Positions 18,786 through 29,234 of a stretch of DNA of 36,614 nucleotides are shown one piece after another; the first letter of the stretch is position 1; the number at the start of each line of letters is the position of its first letter. The notes beneath the pieces were generated by a model. The model was not told where the DNA came from, ran no database searches, and worked only from the letters and a program-made list of their open reading frames with translations. The stretch is taken from contig NMRA01000562.1 in assembly GCA_002633005.1 (NCBI GenBank), positions 1,472-38,085 of the forward strand, given 5' to 3'. A program made the position numbers and the translations under genes. Origin of the DNA: Phoronis australis (lineage: Eukaryota > Phoronida > Phoronidae).

Positions 18786-19898
18786 CCACTATCGAACCCA
18801 ACCCCTACAAAACCTAGCTCTTTCGTACTGAGGGTTTCTTGGACGGCTGTTTTTATTGCGGATTTTTCATGTGTTACTCAGCTATATATTTGGCAGGGGT
18901 GCAGCTGCAAAATAAGACACTCATAACTCACTCATTTAGATAGTGGACTTGAAAAAGGAGACAGCGTCCATGAGAAAGTCACGCGCCACTTTTCTGCGAG
19001 TTCTTTAACTCATCAAGCCCAAAAACTTTATGAAAAGCGATACCATGTTTTCGAATTTTCGAGAACGAGTACATCTTTTGCAACCGGGAGTTCTGTAAAA
19101 TTTTAAGTAGTTTGAAAAGAACCATTTTGCAGAGTTTCGAACTCCTTAGTTGACATTTTTTGTATGACGTCAAATCAGTTACAGCTCACTGTCGTAGGCA
19201 CGGAAAAGGCACGTTTTCATTTGGGAAACTGGTTGTGAAAATGTCACTCATCATTCTATGGAAGAGTTGACCTCCAAGCTCACCAAGTGTGCAACAAACC
19301 AGGCTAGTATCTTTCCAGTCAGGCGAAATCACGCTTAGTCCACGAGGTATTGTTCAGGAGCTCTCGGGAGCATTAGAGGGATTGGTTAGGACTGGGACGT
19401 GCCGCATATTCCGATGGGTATTTGCACTAGTTCAACGATGCACTAGTCCGAAGGTCTGCTAATAAGATATGCGTCATAAAGCATTAAAAAGAACTTTTTG
19501 TTGAAATTCTACGATAGTCACTGATGAGCCCGGAAACCATGGCGAGAATAAAGTCAATGACTGTACGTGATTCGCCGGATTGCCGGTTGACCAGCAAAGA
19601 CCTTTTTATTGATTTGTGAGCCCAAATTCGTCACCGACAACGTATCAAGTGTCATGCTAGTCGACCCAGCAAATCCGCGGTTGAGTGACTCACGTGTATT
19701 GCCAAATAATTTATATAATAAAACGACGATAAAAGCGCAGAATTTTTAAAAACGGAAGCCTCTCTCCATTGAATATAATTTGCTCGGTCTCTTGATGGTT
19801 TCCAAAAGATCTGTTCAGCAGAGGGGCAGTCAAACATTAAATAAGTAGCCAAATAGTACAAAACGTCATTTTCCTGACATGTGTCTCGTTTGTTACTA

Positions 19899-19920
19899 TT
19901 GTTGTTGTTGTTGTTGTTGT
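19899..19920. repeat. (GTT)n microsatellite
   Basis: About seven perfect GTT units. The overlapping poly-Gln open frame on the minus strand is an artefact. Confidence 0.85.
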
Positions 19921-20103
19921 TTAATAATTGTTGCCTGTTCTCCCATGATGAGACTTTTGCGATAAGTAAATAAATAGCGTAAGGTCATCAACAGCGTATA
20001 ACACAGAACAAAATTCAGGGAAGAGACCATTGTTCGAATATTAAGGAAACCGTCGGTACTATTTGGCTGTCGGAACATTGGGTAATTTGTCGGAACTACT
20101 GAG

Positions 20104-20480
20104 TGTTATACTATGGATGGTTGTAGTAGACATTTGATAAACATAGATTAGCTAGGAAGAGTATACATGTGACGTGCGTTCAGTAACGCTAGGACCTACG
20201 CTAGGACCTACGCTAGGACCTAGCTAAAATCAAGCCAAAGTCACGTGATCTCATTTAAAATACAGCAATATATCACGTAATCTCGCGAAGTCTTGCTTTT
20301 TAGCGAGGTCCTAGCGTAACTGAACAGGAGGGTGGTTTATTCTAATGTGGCGCAGACCGGAAGAAGGAAGAGAGACAGGGAGCTTTCTAGTACAGGAAAC
20401 ATGGTTTGAATATAAAGGATATAACATTATAGTCTATAGACACTGGTAGAGTCCACAGAGAATAGTGCAATATTATGACA
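20104..20480 (-). repeat. 3' LTR, interrupted by a MITE
   Basis: The LTR sequence is contiguous with the other copy except for a 160-bp insertion at 20172-20331, flanked by GTG on both sides (20169-20171 and 20332-20334). Without it the LTR is about 214 bp against 208 bp for its partner. It starts TG and ends CA as retroviral-type LTRs do. Confidence 0.88.
20178..20325 (-). mobile_element. MITE copy 3, inserted in the 3' LTR
   Basis: The 20-bp terminal repeats GTTCAGTAACGCTAGGACCT and GTTCAGTTACGCTAGGACCT differ at one site. It is in reverse orientation to copies 1 and 2. One end carries three perfect tandem copies of ACGCTAGGACCT (20186-20221). The empty site is preserved in the partner LTR at about 29301, which fixes the insertion borders and suggests a 2-3 bp target duplication (TG or GTG). 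Confidence 0.85.
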
Positions 20481-20491
20481 TCCCCCTTTCT
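20481..20491 (-). promoter_or_regulatory. Polypurine tract of the LTR retrotransposon
   Basis: On the minus strand AGAAAGGGGGA lies directly against the TG of the 3' LTR, the expected place for plus-strand DNA priming in reverse transcription. It confirms the element's orientation. Confidence 0.8.
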
Positions 20492-20879
20492 GTAAAAACT
20501 GTGACCATAGTCGTCGGATGGATATCAGGTGAAAATAGTTCACTGGATGAAATAGTGTACAACGGATACCTTTGTTTTATGATTAAAATATGTCATGACT
20601 AACTAATGATTATATAATGAGGCACTATCTTGGCGTACAAACAGCTAACTGCCTGGACAGTGGGTGGACTATCACTGCCTCTACAATCATACAAGGTTTA
20701 TTCTGCCTTATTGTATGATGTAGTTGAAAGAAAAGTATTAAATAGCTAAATATGAAAATCTAACAGTCCAGCTTGGCAGGTGGTCGACTGGCACGACCAG
20801 ATCGCGTCACGTAGACTCATGGTTGGGTAGTGGGTTACTTTTTCTTGAAGGATGAGGCCGAAACTGAGGCTGAGGCTGA

Positions 20880-22035
20880 CCCTCATTCGGAATTCCAAAC
20901 ATTCCAAGGGTTTCGATCATTAGTTTGCTGATGGTATGGCTTGACGTGTTGGATGCAAGCTTGTGGAGAACAGGGTAGCGTGTGGAATAGTTTGCGATGG
21001 GAAGGTATTCACAGCCGCCAGTTAAAACAAGTCAGCACTGAGAGTGTGCCACGGCACATTTGGTTCGTCTTGGCTTATTGATTCGAAGGGCTCCTTTGAT
21101 TGAGATCGCTGATATTGTTGGCAGGTTTCACAGCTACCAACTAAGATGGTTATATCGTCGGAAATCCCACATCAGAAAACAGTGTCTCTGACGAGCTGTT
21201 GACACCTTGTGATGCCTTGATGTCCTTCATGTATCTTTGCCAGATGAAGTTGTTGAAGGGTAGCTGGAATTATGAAGCGTTTCCCTTTCAGGATGAGGCC
21301 GTCTTCCAAGGTCAGTTCGTCTCTGAGTCTCCAGTATGGCCTGGGACTTGCTGGAAGTTCTCTCATGGTACTTGGGAAACCTGTGCTGATGAAAGCTGGA
21401 CATATTTTTGTGTCTCGGAACGAATTTCATTCAGTCGCTCAGACGAGAACTGAACAAAACAGACTTGTACGTCGAGGTGGATTTCACGATCGGTGGATGT
21501 CTTTGATGAGGGACTTCAGTTTATCAAAAGCTTGTTGATGTTCTGGGCACCACCGATTGTCGTAGGGGTCCCGATGTGTCGCGCAGCTTAGGAACATACG
21601 GTGCCAAGTACGTAGCCATTCCAAGAAATGACTGTAGTTCAGTGACGTTGGAAGGTTCTTTGAGTTCGACGATTGCTCGCACCTTCTTCTGGTGTGGTCA
21701 AACACCATCTTTGAAATTAATGTTTCCAAACAATGAGATTACAGGAACCTTGATCATGCACTTGCTTGGATTGAGCACAAGGCCCATCTTGCGAGCTCTC
21801 TACATCAGCGCATGAAGATTGTCGTCTTGCTCTTGATCAGTGCTGCCAAATACTGTGATGTCGTCCGCTGTAGACATGACGCTCTGTAAACAAGTAGGTA
21901 TTTCGTCCATGGCTGCTTAAAACTAATCGTGGCTTGTTCGCAATCGAAAAGGAAGTCGCTGGAAACAAAAACGGCCAAATGGGCTGTTAAATGTGGTTTG
22001 GAGCTGGCTCTCTGCATCGAGTTGGACCATAGATA
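20880..22035 (-). pseudogene. pol relic: reverse transcriptase and integrase fragments, RNase H missing
   Basis: On the minus strand the order is RT then integrase. RT traces: PFGRF and RLPF near 21975-21945, an ADDI box in place of the catalytic DD box near 21865, GLVLNPSKC near 21770, and ELQSFLGMATYL near 21630. The frame then jumps within about 200 bp to the pre-integrase region (RPYWRLRDEL near 21330, IHEGHQGITRC near 21215, SCETCQQYQ near 21130) and part of the integrase core (near 21050-20890). Several in-frame stops and at least one frameshift are present, and the RNase H domain expected between is deleted. This is a dead copy of a Ty3/Gypsy pol. The region is not transcribable into a full polyprotein. 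Confidence 0.85.
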
Positions 22036-22820
22036 CTCGTAAAAAGATTTGCGACTACGTGAAGTCTCGCGGCCTAACGCAAAAGTACGTGAGCAGGATT
22101 CAAAACTTCCGGTCTCATGGCGTAGTATAGTAACGAAGATAAACGTTGGTTTTTATTTCGCGCACTTCAAGCAAATTTTTGAATTTGAAACTAATTTGCT
22201 GTGTTTAATGCAAACTAAATCGCGTATGCCAGCCATTCAAGTCGGATAATAGCTACGAAACGCGCCGGAACTAACTTTACAAGTTGTTGCCTGAATGCTG
22301 CGACAGTTCAACACCAGAATCGAGGCTGTTGGCCGAATGAAAAGGTCGAGTTAATTGGATAATACTTTTCTTCTACTCGAATTCTCAGTCGTTCACGATG
22401 AAATTTAGTTTGAATTTTGTGATTTTGTATGAATTTTGGCTCGACCTAAATGTATTGGTTTCTCATTCGTCACTACGTCTACAATTCATAAGCCATAGCA
22501 TACCAATATAGCCAAAGTTCAGCAAGAGCGAAATTTTGCCATTTTTCTTGATTTTCAGAAGCTCATATTTATTGGCATGAAAAGTGGTGGAAAATGAAAA
22601 GTATGCCAGCAAAATATTTAAACTTTTTTCTTTTTATTGTTATCCGTTTCAACAAATGAGGGCATTCATGAATATTTTTAAAAGTCGAAGTACTGCAGCA
22701 CTAATGACAAATTTTTCACTCATCGGTAAATTCTTGTGACTTATACTATAAGGTATAGAAGGGATAAATTTTCAGTTGCTAAATGGCCGTTACTGAGCCG
22801 ATTTTTGTGATATGTATATC
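22036..22820. other. Retrotransposon interior, no recognisable domain
   Basis: A/T-rich sequence that should encode the upstream part of pol (protease, start of RT) on the minus strand, but no motif survives. Part may be later insertion. Confidence 0.4.
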
Positions 22821-22978
22821 CAGGGGCGGGTCCAGGATTTTGTGTTAGGAGGACCATCCAGAGCAGAATATTAGCCAGGATTTTGCCCTTCAGACAATGG
22901 CAACCCCGAATTGCAAATGGAATCTGGGAGAATTTTAGGGGGTCTAGCCCCCTTGGCCCCTTCCTAAATCCGCCACTG
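22821..22978. mobile_element. hAT-like MITE, well-preserved copy
   Basis: The 158-bp element begins CAGGGGCGGGTCCAGGATTT and ends CCTAAATCCGCCACTG. Internally TTAGCCAGGATTTTGCCC and AATCTGGGAGAATTTTAGGG are shared with 24816-24969 and, inverted, 30108-30261. Flanks ATGTATATC and ATGTCAAAC are only a partial match for an 8-9 bp target duplication. Confidence 0.75.
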
Positions 22979-24200
22979 ATGTCAAACTGTTTGCTAAAAA
23001 AATCTGCCTTAAGTTCACACATTTACCGTATTTGTTTTTTTTTTGATAAAAATGTAAGAAAATGTAGTCTTTTTAATTTAATGCTTTGCCAGTCTCTAAC
23101 CTGGAAAATCCTGAAATTGTACTCTCAACGTTACAATTACTATCGTGTCCTAATCCATTCCTCATCAACTTTTTTCACTTCATCTCACCATTTTCATTTA
23201 GGAATACTTCCAAAAAAGGTAAATTCAGTCATTTTTCAAGAACCATGCTGAGCTTTCCAGGGTCCAAACTGAACTCAAATTTGATTGGTCAAATGTATTA
23301 AACAGAACCAGTCAAAACTTCTCAAAATTACATAAAGTGGCCCAAATTGGTGAAATATTTTCATTAAAACAGTACATAATATTTTTAAAATTCAATTTAA
23401 CTTCAGTTTTGGGGATAGATTCAGTCATTTCTATTTTCTTCAAAAAGGATTTTTGTTACATTTTGTACCTCGTGGTGGTACTGTGATGAGTTTCATCTTT
23501 AAAAAATTATGTTTTGCATTAAAATGATTGTTTATTCAACGCTGCAGTGCATCAAAACCGTTTAGAATACAACTATGCTCTTTTTGGATGGTCCCTTACA
23601 CAACGCCTCTCAATTCCTGTATTATTTGACACAAATGACATTGATTTAAATTTCATTGAAATTTAATAGTCTAATGTAATTTTGTTTAATTAAAAATGCT
23701 CATAATCATTTTTATCATATGATGCGTAACTTAAGATTGTGAAAACATTGATCTCACTTGGGAAAAAAGAATAATTCACATATCCTCAAAGATTCTTGAA
23801 TAAATGACGAAATACTCTGAAAAAAAATTCTGGTTTTTGCTGTTTTTGAATTCATTTGTTACACCAATTTCATTTTTAGCATTGTCTTGAAATATTTTGG
23901 AACAAAAGAAATATTTTCACTGAACCATGGTAATGTTTTGTTGTTCTAAAAGTGGTTTGGTGACGATGCCTACTTGTAAAGGACTCCATCTTATTTTAGG
24001 AACACAATAAGCTATAGATTCCCAAATATAGTTGTCTAAACTTGACATTTTTGTGGCCTGAAATTTTTGAGTGCTATTTGCTGAAAAATGACTATTTTGA
24101 GGCTCTAAAAATGAAATAACTCGAGAGCCGCCTAACCGATTTAAAAAATTCAAAAACTTGTATAAATGGCATGTCTAAAGCTACCATTTTTAGACTATGG
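22979..24200. other. A/T-rich interior of the LTR element
   Basis: No gene, repeat family or RNA recognised. The open frames (22883-23251, 23086-23301, 23917-24153) lack domain similarity and reflect low stop density. Confidence 0.5.
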
Positions 24201-24475
24201 CAGCCGATTTCATAAGGTGGTTTAACAAAACCAGGTCTTAAACCTGGTCTTACTAAACATAGTCTAATTTTAGACCTAACTTGCATTTCACCAATGTGGT
24301 TTAAAAGTCTGAAAGCCTGGTTTTGTTAGACCACGAAGCGGGTTTAGTAAAACTAGGTTTAAAGTATCCAAGCCACCCTGTGTTGATCCAGATTAACCCA
24401 ACAACATAACTATTGAAGTGCTTCAATGAAACCTTGATCACGTGGGTACACAATGGCGCACAGCAGTAGAATCAG

Positions 24476-24610
24476 TGTAGACATTTGCGAAAAAGGGCTA
24501 AAAGCTTTTCTCTCGAGGAAAAATGTTCACTCCCATAACTGATCAGAGGAAAAGCCAATGTCGTGGTGGAGAACAAGAAAATTGGCGCCAAATCAAGTCA
24601 ACGTAAGTAG
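24476..24610 (+). pseudogene. Myb/SANT-like DNA-binding domain remnant
   Basis: One frame reads RKRAKSFSLEEKCSL, stop, LIRGKANVVVENKKIGAKSS. This aligns with the start of Myb/SANT-like domains (Myb_DNA-bind_5 type: basic start, F-S-x-x-E-K, then V-x-E-N-K-K and a Ser/Ala-rich turn) found in Harbinger accessory proteins and NAIF1-like proteins. An in-frame stop and an upstream frame change (an ATG at 24453 opens a different frame) show that it is dead. A GTAAGT at 24603 might be the old splice donor. Confidence 0.6.
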
Positions 24611-24655
24611 CAGGCTTGGAGATATATAGATTGCAAAGAAAAACGGCGGGGGACC

Positions 24656-25285
24656 CAGTGGCAGATCTAGGATATCATGAGGAGATATTTTACATTTTGT
24701 ATTGTCTGTGTCCAACACAAGTACACATTAAAGTACTTGTTCACGATTAACCGCAACATAGTAAATGCATATTTATTTCCGTGTCATTTTACTTTTTTGC
24801 GGCCAAAAGGGGGCACAGGGGCGGATCCAGGATTTTGAGTTAGGGGGGACCAAGGCAGAGTATTAGCCAGGATTTTGCCCGTCAGATATTCGCACCCCGA
24901 ACTGCCAAATATAATCTGGGAGAATTTTAGGGGGCATGCCCCCCTTGGCCCCCTCTAAATCCGCCACTGGGGCAGGACCCCTGCCCGGCAACCTTAAATC
25001 GGGGACCAATTGAGATGGACCTCGGCTAGAATAATCATTACATGCCTTTTTAGTCATACGGGCAGCGCTTGAGAGGATGATACTCTGCTCGAATTGTCAT
25101 ATTCTGAGGAACCCGAAGGACACCCTCCAGTACGTACTTTTCTACGAATAGGCGGATCCAGGGGTTAAAGGTGTCTTACGCCCATTTTCCTTTGACTTTA
25201 GTGATTTGTTGACCAAGGCCCTCCTTTTAAAAAATCCTTGATCCGACCCCCGCCCCCTAAAATTCTTGGTCCCCCCTGTTACGTT
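24656..25285. repeat. Cluster of hAT-like MITE ends inside the Harbinger-like element
   Basis: CAGTGGCAGATCTAGGAT at 24656, a full copy at 24816-24969, and AGGCGGATCCAGGGG at about 25150 facing CCGACCCCCGCCCCCTAAAA at about 25244. At least two insertions of the same family are superimposed; the outer ends cannot be paired with certainty. Confidence 0.55.
24816..24969. mobile_element. hAT-like MITE, full copy
   Basis: 154 bp from CAGGGGCGGATCCAGGATTT to CTAAATCCGCCACTG, collinear with 22821-22978. It is flanked by G-rich sequence (GGGGGCA left, GGGCAGG right) that hides any target duplication. Confidence 0.8.
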
Positions 25286-25645
25286 TGATCTTGTGTCGTC
25301 CCAAAAACTGAATATTGATAATAGTCCGTTCTCGCCCTAAAACTGCGTCGTAAATGCACACCACAGCATCATTCAGTTGTACCTATATCGTACACGTCTG
25401 CCATATTTAATAGTATTAAAACTGGGTCTAACCAAGTCTAAAGTTTAACCTGGTTTAAGATCTTAATACAGGTCTAAGTAATCTATACCTCGTTGGCGAA
25501 ATGAAAACTGACATAGACCAAGTATAAACTGGAGTTAAACCAGGTTTTACTAAACCACCTTTATGAAATGCAGATTATCTTTAAACTTGGTCTAAGTCCA
25601 GTTTAAACCAGGTTTAACTTTAAGTCACCTTTATGAAATCGGCTG

Positions 25646-27079
25646 TTGAAGAGTTTTTGATGAAATTTGTATTTTGCTTTGTTCTGACAGCACTAGTTTG
25701 TAAAACATAGTATGCAAAGAGTGTTTTTGTATTCTTTCTCAGAAATGTATACAACACTTTATGTAATGTTGTTATGTTTTTTGCTGTTTGTCATTGTAAA
25801 AATCAATTCTACTGTATATTCGTGTTGCCAATTTTCACTTAACAATTGTAAAGCAAGGCAGGGGAATCCCAGACCCTTGCTACTTACTCATTGGAACTGG
25901 GAAAATAAAAAAAAAAAATGAAAAATGTCTGTTTTGTGTGTTCTGTGCCATCTGATAACCACTAAAAATACGACTGACAGAACACCTTTCATAACCTGAG
26001 TCTTTCCCTCTCATGTTCTCTAATTTCAAATTTTGTGGTATTTTGTTTCAGTTGGTGGTTTCACTTCATGTTCAGTGGCGGATCTACGTTTTCAGTAAGG
26101 GGGGGGTTAGGATTCCCGCAAAGGTCGAATCCGAAGCACCTGGCACAGAGTGGGGGAGGGGTAAACCCTAGAGCTCCAGAGGGCCCAACCTAAAAAATTG
26201 CAACAGAAGTTTTTTTGCATAAATGGCATCTTCAAACATCCCTTGGTGTCAGAAAAAAAATCTACTGAAATCGGAGTGGCGGAAGTCGATTTTTCAAGAT
26301 TGCGGAAAAAATGGCCGACAAAACCGGTGTTTACTGTTTTCTGGCATATTACTCTCATGTAACAGCTAAAAATAAAACAAAAAAGCGGCCGAAACGGCAA
26401 TTTGGTACATGTTGCAAGATTTCTTTTTATATTTTGCCCTGAAAATGGCAAAAGTTTTATTCTTTTGTAAGTTAGACAATTTGAAATATCTGGGCCTTAC
26501 AATTGGTCACCGGTTTGCGAGAAAAAAATCAAGATGGCTGACAAAATGGCTGCCAAAATGGCTGCCAATTCACAAACCCCAATTTACCGCATTTACGTTC
26601 TGCAAACTTTGTTTGTAACCTGATACGCATTTACACAAAAACATTTTACAGTTTACAGTCAGGGTTAATGAGTTGATTGTTTGTTTTTAAGATTTACATA
26701 CTAAATGTGGAATTTTAATCACATTTTAGATTATACAACATAAAAGTTGGTGTGTTTTTCAGTAAAGGCTTTAGTTAAATTTTCATAATAAATATCACAA
26801 ACTCTGGTGGAGTTATTGGCCTATTCATTACACAAACCTTTAATAAAATTGGGCAGGAAGTCGTTTTTTTCTCTGCTATTGGAGATACTATTAGTTGTTT
26901 CCAAGCATCGATTTCGTGTGCTACTGACATGTATTGAGAATTTGGCTGCTGATTTCACCTGAATTTCAGGAAAGCAAATAGGATTGTGTAACAAAAAGTT
27001 ATTAATTAAATTTTAATAGTTAGGACTCCCAATTTATTTAATATGCATGCTTTTTATGAACATAGGTAACTGATTTTAG
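25646..27079. other. Interior of the LTR element, mostly unrecognised
   Basis: A hAT-like left end (CAGTGGCGGATCTACG, 26073) occurs without a matching right end. Short direct repeats of AAATGGCTG and AAGATGGCTGACA lie at about 26531-26564. Open frames at 25712-25921, 26107-26451 and 26409-26618 have no family resemblance. Confidence 0.5.
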
Positions 27080-28215
27080 AGGAAATTATTGCCAGCAAAC
27101 AAAACGACTGTGATCTGCAGTCACTTGTTCTTAGCCAGGCTTGGAAGATTTCATACTGAGATGAGCATTCTGGAATGTATTGGATACGTAATGTCAGGCA
27201 CAAGGCTTCAAGAAGTTCTTGAGGCGGTGCATGCATCAAACAATGTGATCCTTATGTTAAATGGAAAAAGTGTGGATAGAGCAGTGAGGGGGCATATGTT
27301 GGTAGACTCAACACAGAATGCTATCATAAATGCCAGCACATTCAACATCCCACTTCCAAATATTGATAGATAAAGTAACGCCAACCCAAAACCAATGAAG
27401 AAAGAAATTCAGGCTCTTCAGAAATTCCAATAGTCCGGAATGTCACCAACACAGAACACTCAGAAGATTCCATGCCAAGAGGTGGAGTAGTTCAATGCTT
27501 GTACACACATTTTGGCTCGTCAGAATATGGAGACAGAATCTTCAAACATTCCAACGTATCACATAACTAAATAGAAAGACAAAGATTGTGAAGAGTGACG
27601 AATCCTCAGTTTTCAGAGATGTTTTTCTACAGTTTTGTTTGGAGTTCATTGAATCAAAGCTTCTAACCTATGGGGATGTAATTTGCCTTTCAAAACTAAA
27701 GCAAGACTTTGAAGCTGTTCTTCAGAAAGCTGGTGTGCATGAAGTTATTTGGACAGGCAATCTTAATAAACACTATTGAAGCTACTCACTGTTGTAGTTT
27801 GTGCCCGACTAAGAGATACGAAAGTGAATCGAGGCTAATGTTCAATAATTCACTTGCTGACTCTAATTAACACAGCCTATTATAAGATATTTTGAATCAA
27901 ACGTTTGCCCAAATCCTGCCCGCCTCCAAACAAGGACTCAGCGTTTGACCCTTCATTGCATGCGGGTCAATCACCAGTGAGCAGTGCTGTACCCTCTCTT
28001 ATCGACCATAGTTGGCTCATTGGCGGTGGAGCTTTGCAGTTAAAATGTATGACAATGACCACAGCTCCATTGGCAATACAAAATGATGAAGGCTGCAAGT
28101 GCAAAAGAACATTTGTACTGGGAAACTGAGTTTGTGCTGCAATGCTGGGTCAAACTGTACAGAAATTTGCAGCTGTGACAACTGTAGTAACATCAGCAAC
28201 GCTGACTGCATAACA
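27080..28215 (+). pseudogene. Decayed gene for a repeat-associated protein with Cys-rich tail
   Basis: Three blocks in order on the plus strand look like one broken coding sequence. Block 1 (27110-27362): LGRFHTEMSILECIGYVMSG, LQEVLEAVHASN, GKSVDRAVRGHMLVDS and STFNIPLPN. Block 2 (27588-27725): VFLQFCLEFIESKLL and a following amphipathic stretch. Block 3 (28085-28200): a Cys-rich tail split between two frames (CKCKR, then C-x6-CC-x3-SNC-x3-CSCDNC). I recall block 1 type sequence from large predicted proteins found many times in cnidarian and amphioxus genomes, often transposon-like, without a named function. Stops and frameshifts between blocks show it is inactive. Its strand is opposite to the surrounding LTR element. 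Confidence 0.55.
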
Positions 28216-29219
28216 TTGGATAGTTCTTTGACAAGTCAACCCTAAATAGACCTCCAACCACGTTATTTCATGTTTTTTGTTTTTAAAAGTGAATTTTATT
28301 TGTTGATTAAGTCATAAAAATTACATACTTTGATCATTGTTATGTATTTGTCTCATACTGCGTGCTAAACGCTGTCAGAATAATCTATTATTTTCATACA
28401 GTCTGTGTACACATTCACAGAGATCATTCAACTTTTGTTGTTTTTGTACTATAACGTATTTCTGGTGTATTATGCAAACAAGCTATATTTTACACCACTA
28501 GTCAATGGTTCAGTCATTGAGGCACAAATTTTGTCCAGTCTCAAGTGTATTGTGTTACTTTTGTTGCCAGACAATGCCAGAATAACCTCCTAGTAATATT
28601 CAGACTTAGTTTGCATTTCTGTCACTAGGTGTCACTATACATTTTTAGTTTCACCGTTTACAATTAGTATACAATAGTAAAACATGTAATGTGAGTGTAT
28701 TATTGTTCAATACAATGACATCGATGGGACCATATTACTTGTTTTACAAAAAACATATCAAAAACTGTTGTTTTTACAAATATAAGTTCTCTATGGTGGT
28801 TCTTATGCAACTTCACACTCAAATTTCTAAAAAATGTGCAACTTTATATGTGGGAACTTTTTAGATTTTGAAAACACTCTAGTAAATGAATTAAAATACA
28901 CCAAAATAAAATTTGCCCCCCTAAAGTACTCATAAAAAAACATTTTCTAGAAGCCCTACAAATTCTGGCCCACCGCCTAATGGTGTTCTATTCAGACCCC
29001 TATTCAATACAACCTTTTGTTGTTTGTGCGGTGACCTCGCTGTGACGCAACATGGCACGAAAAGGCAGCTTCACTTATCGTTTGAGGGGCTTACACTTGT
29101 GTGATTGAAGTCAAGTTTTCATATTTTACTAAGGATTTGCTAGGACTATCTGGTTAGCCTAATACATCTAAAGTAACAAAATTCCGTTGCCATGTCTCTG
29201 GGTTCTGTGATGTGTTTCA
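28216..29219. other. Retrotransposon leader/gag area, no gag recognised
   Basis: Sequence next to the primer site should encode gag on the minus strand, but no zinc knuckle or long frame is present. It includes the second copy of the dispersed repeat (28830-28985). The small frame at 28405-28593 is unremarkable. Confidence 0.5.
28830..28985. repeat. Second copy of the dispersed repeat seen at 2570-2720
   Basis: It shares AATGTGCAACTT and ACACCAAAATAAAATT plus a following C-run with the 2.6-kb copy, in the same order and orientation. Confidence 0.4.
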
Positions 29220-29234
29220 CACACGCTGCCACCA
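29220..29234 (-). promoter_or_regulatory. Primer-binding site, tRNA-Leu type
   Basis: Read on the plus strand, CGCTGCCACCA directly abuts the 5' LTR and equals the 3' acceptor end (with CCA) of a eukaryotic tRNA-Leu as I recall it. The minus strand therefore offers TGGTGGCAGCG as primer site. Position and the TGG start are exactly as expected. Confidence 0.75.

Larger units (their letters stand above)
18153..20098. other. Repeat-derived intergenic DNA with decayed minisatellites
   Basis: Motifs of the type TAGTCCGAAAGGTC and its complement recur (about 18299, 18413, 19444), and a short tandem array lies at 18718-18785. A GTT microsatellite sits at 19899-19920 and a TGTCGGAACA-type minisatellite at about 20069-20097. 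No gene was found; open frames at 18404-18616, 18979-19173 and 19652-19861 look random. Confidence 0.55.
24201..25645. mobile_element. DNA transposon derivative with long subterminal repeats, Harbinger-like relic
   Basis: The ends are CAGCCGATTTCATAAGGTGG and, on the other strand, CAGCCGATTTCATAAAGGTG. Inside them, about 170-230 bp on each side is filled with variants of AAACCTGGTTTAA and its partners, which can pair across the element. The middle holds a Myb/SANT-like coding remnant (24476-24610) and hAT-like MITE fragments. No transposase is left. Myb/SANT-like accessory proteins are typical of PIF/Harbinger elements, hence the tentative class; no target duplication is obvious (CTATGG / TTGAAG at the borders). 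Confidence 0.65.

Noticed and set aside
26273-26285. GAGTGGCGGAAGTCG as the right end of the hAT-like MITE starting at 26073
   Set aside because: It is in the same orientation as the left end, not inverted, so it cannot close the element.
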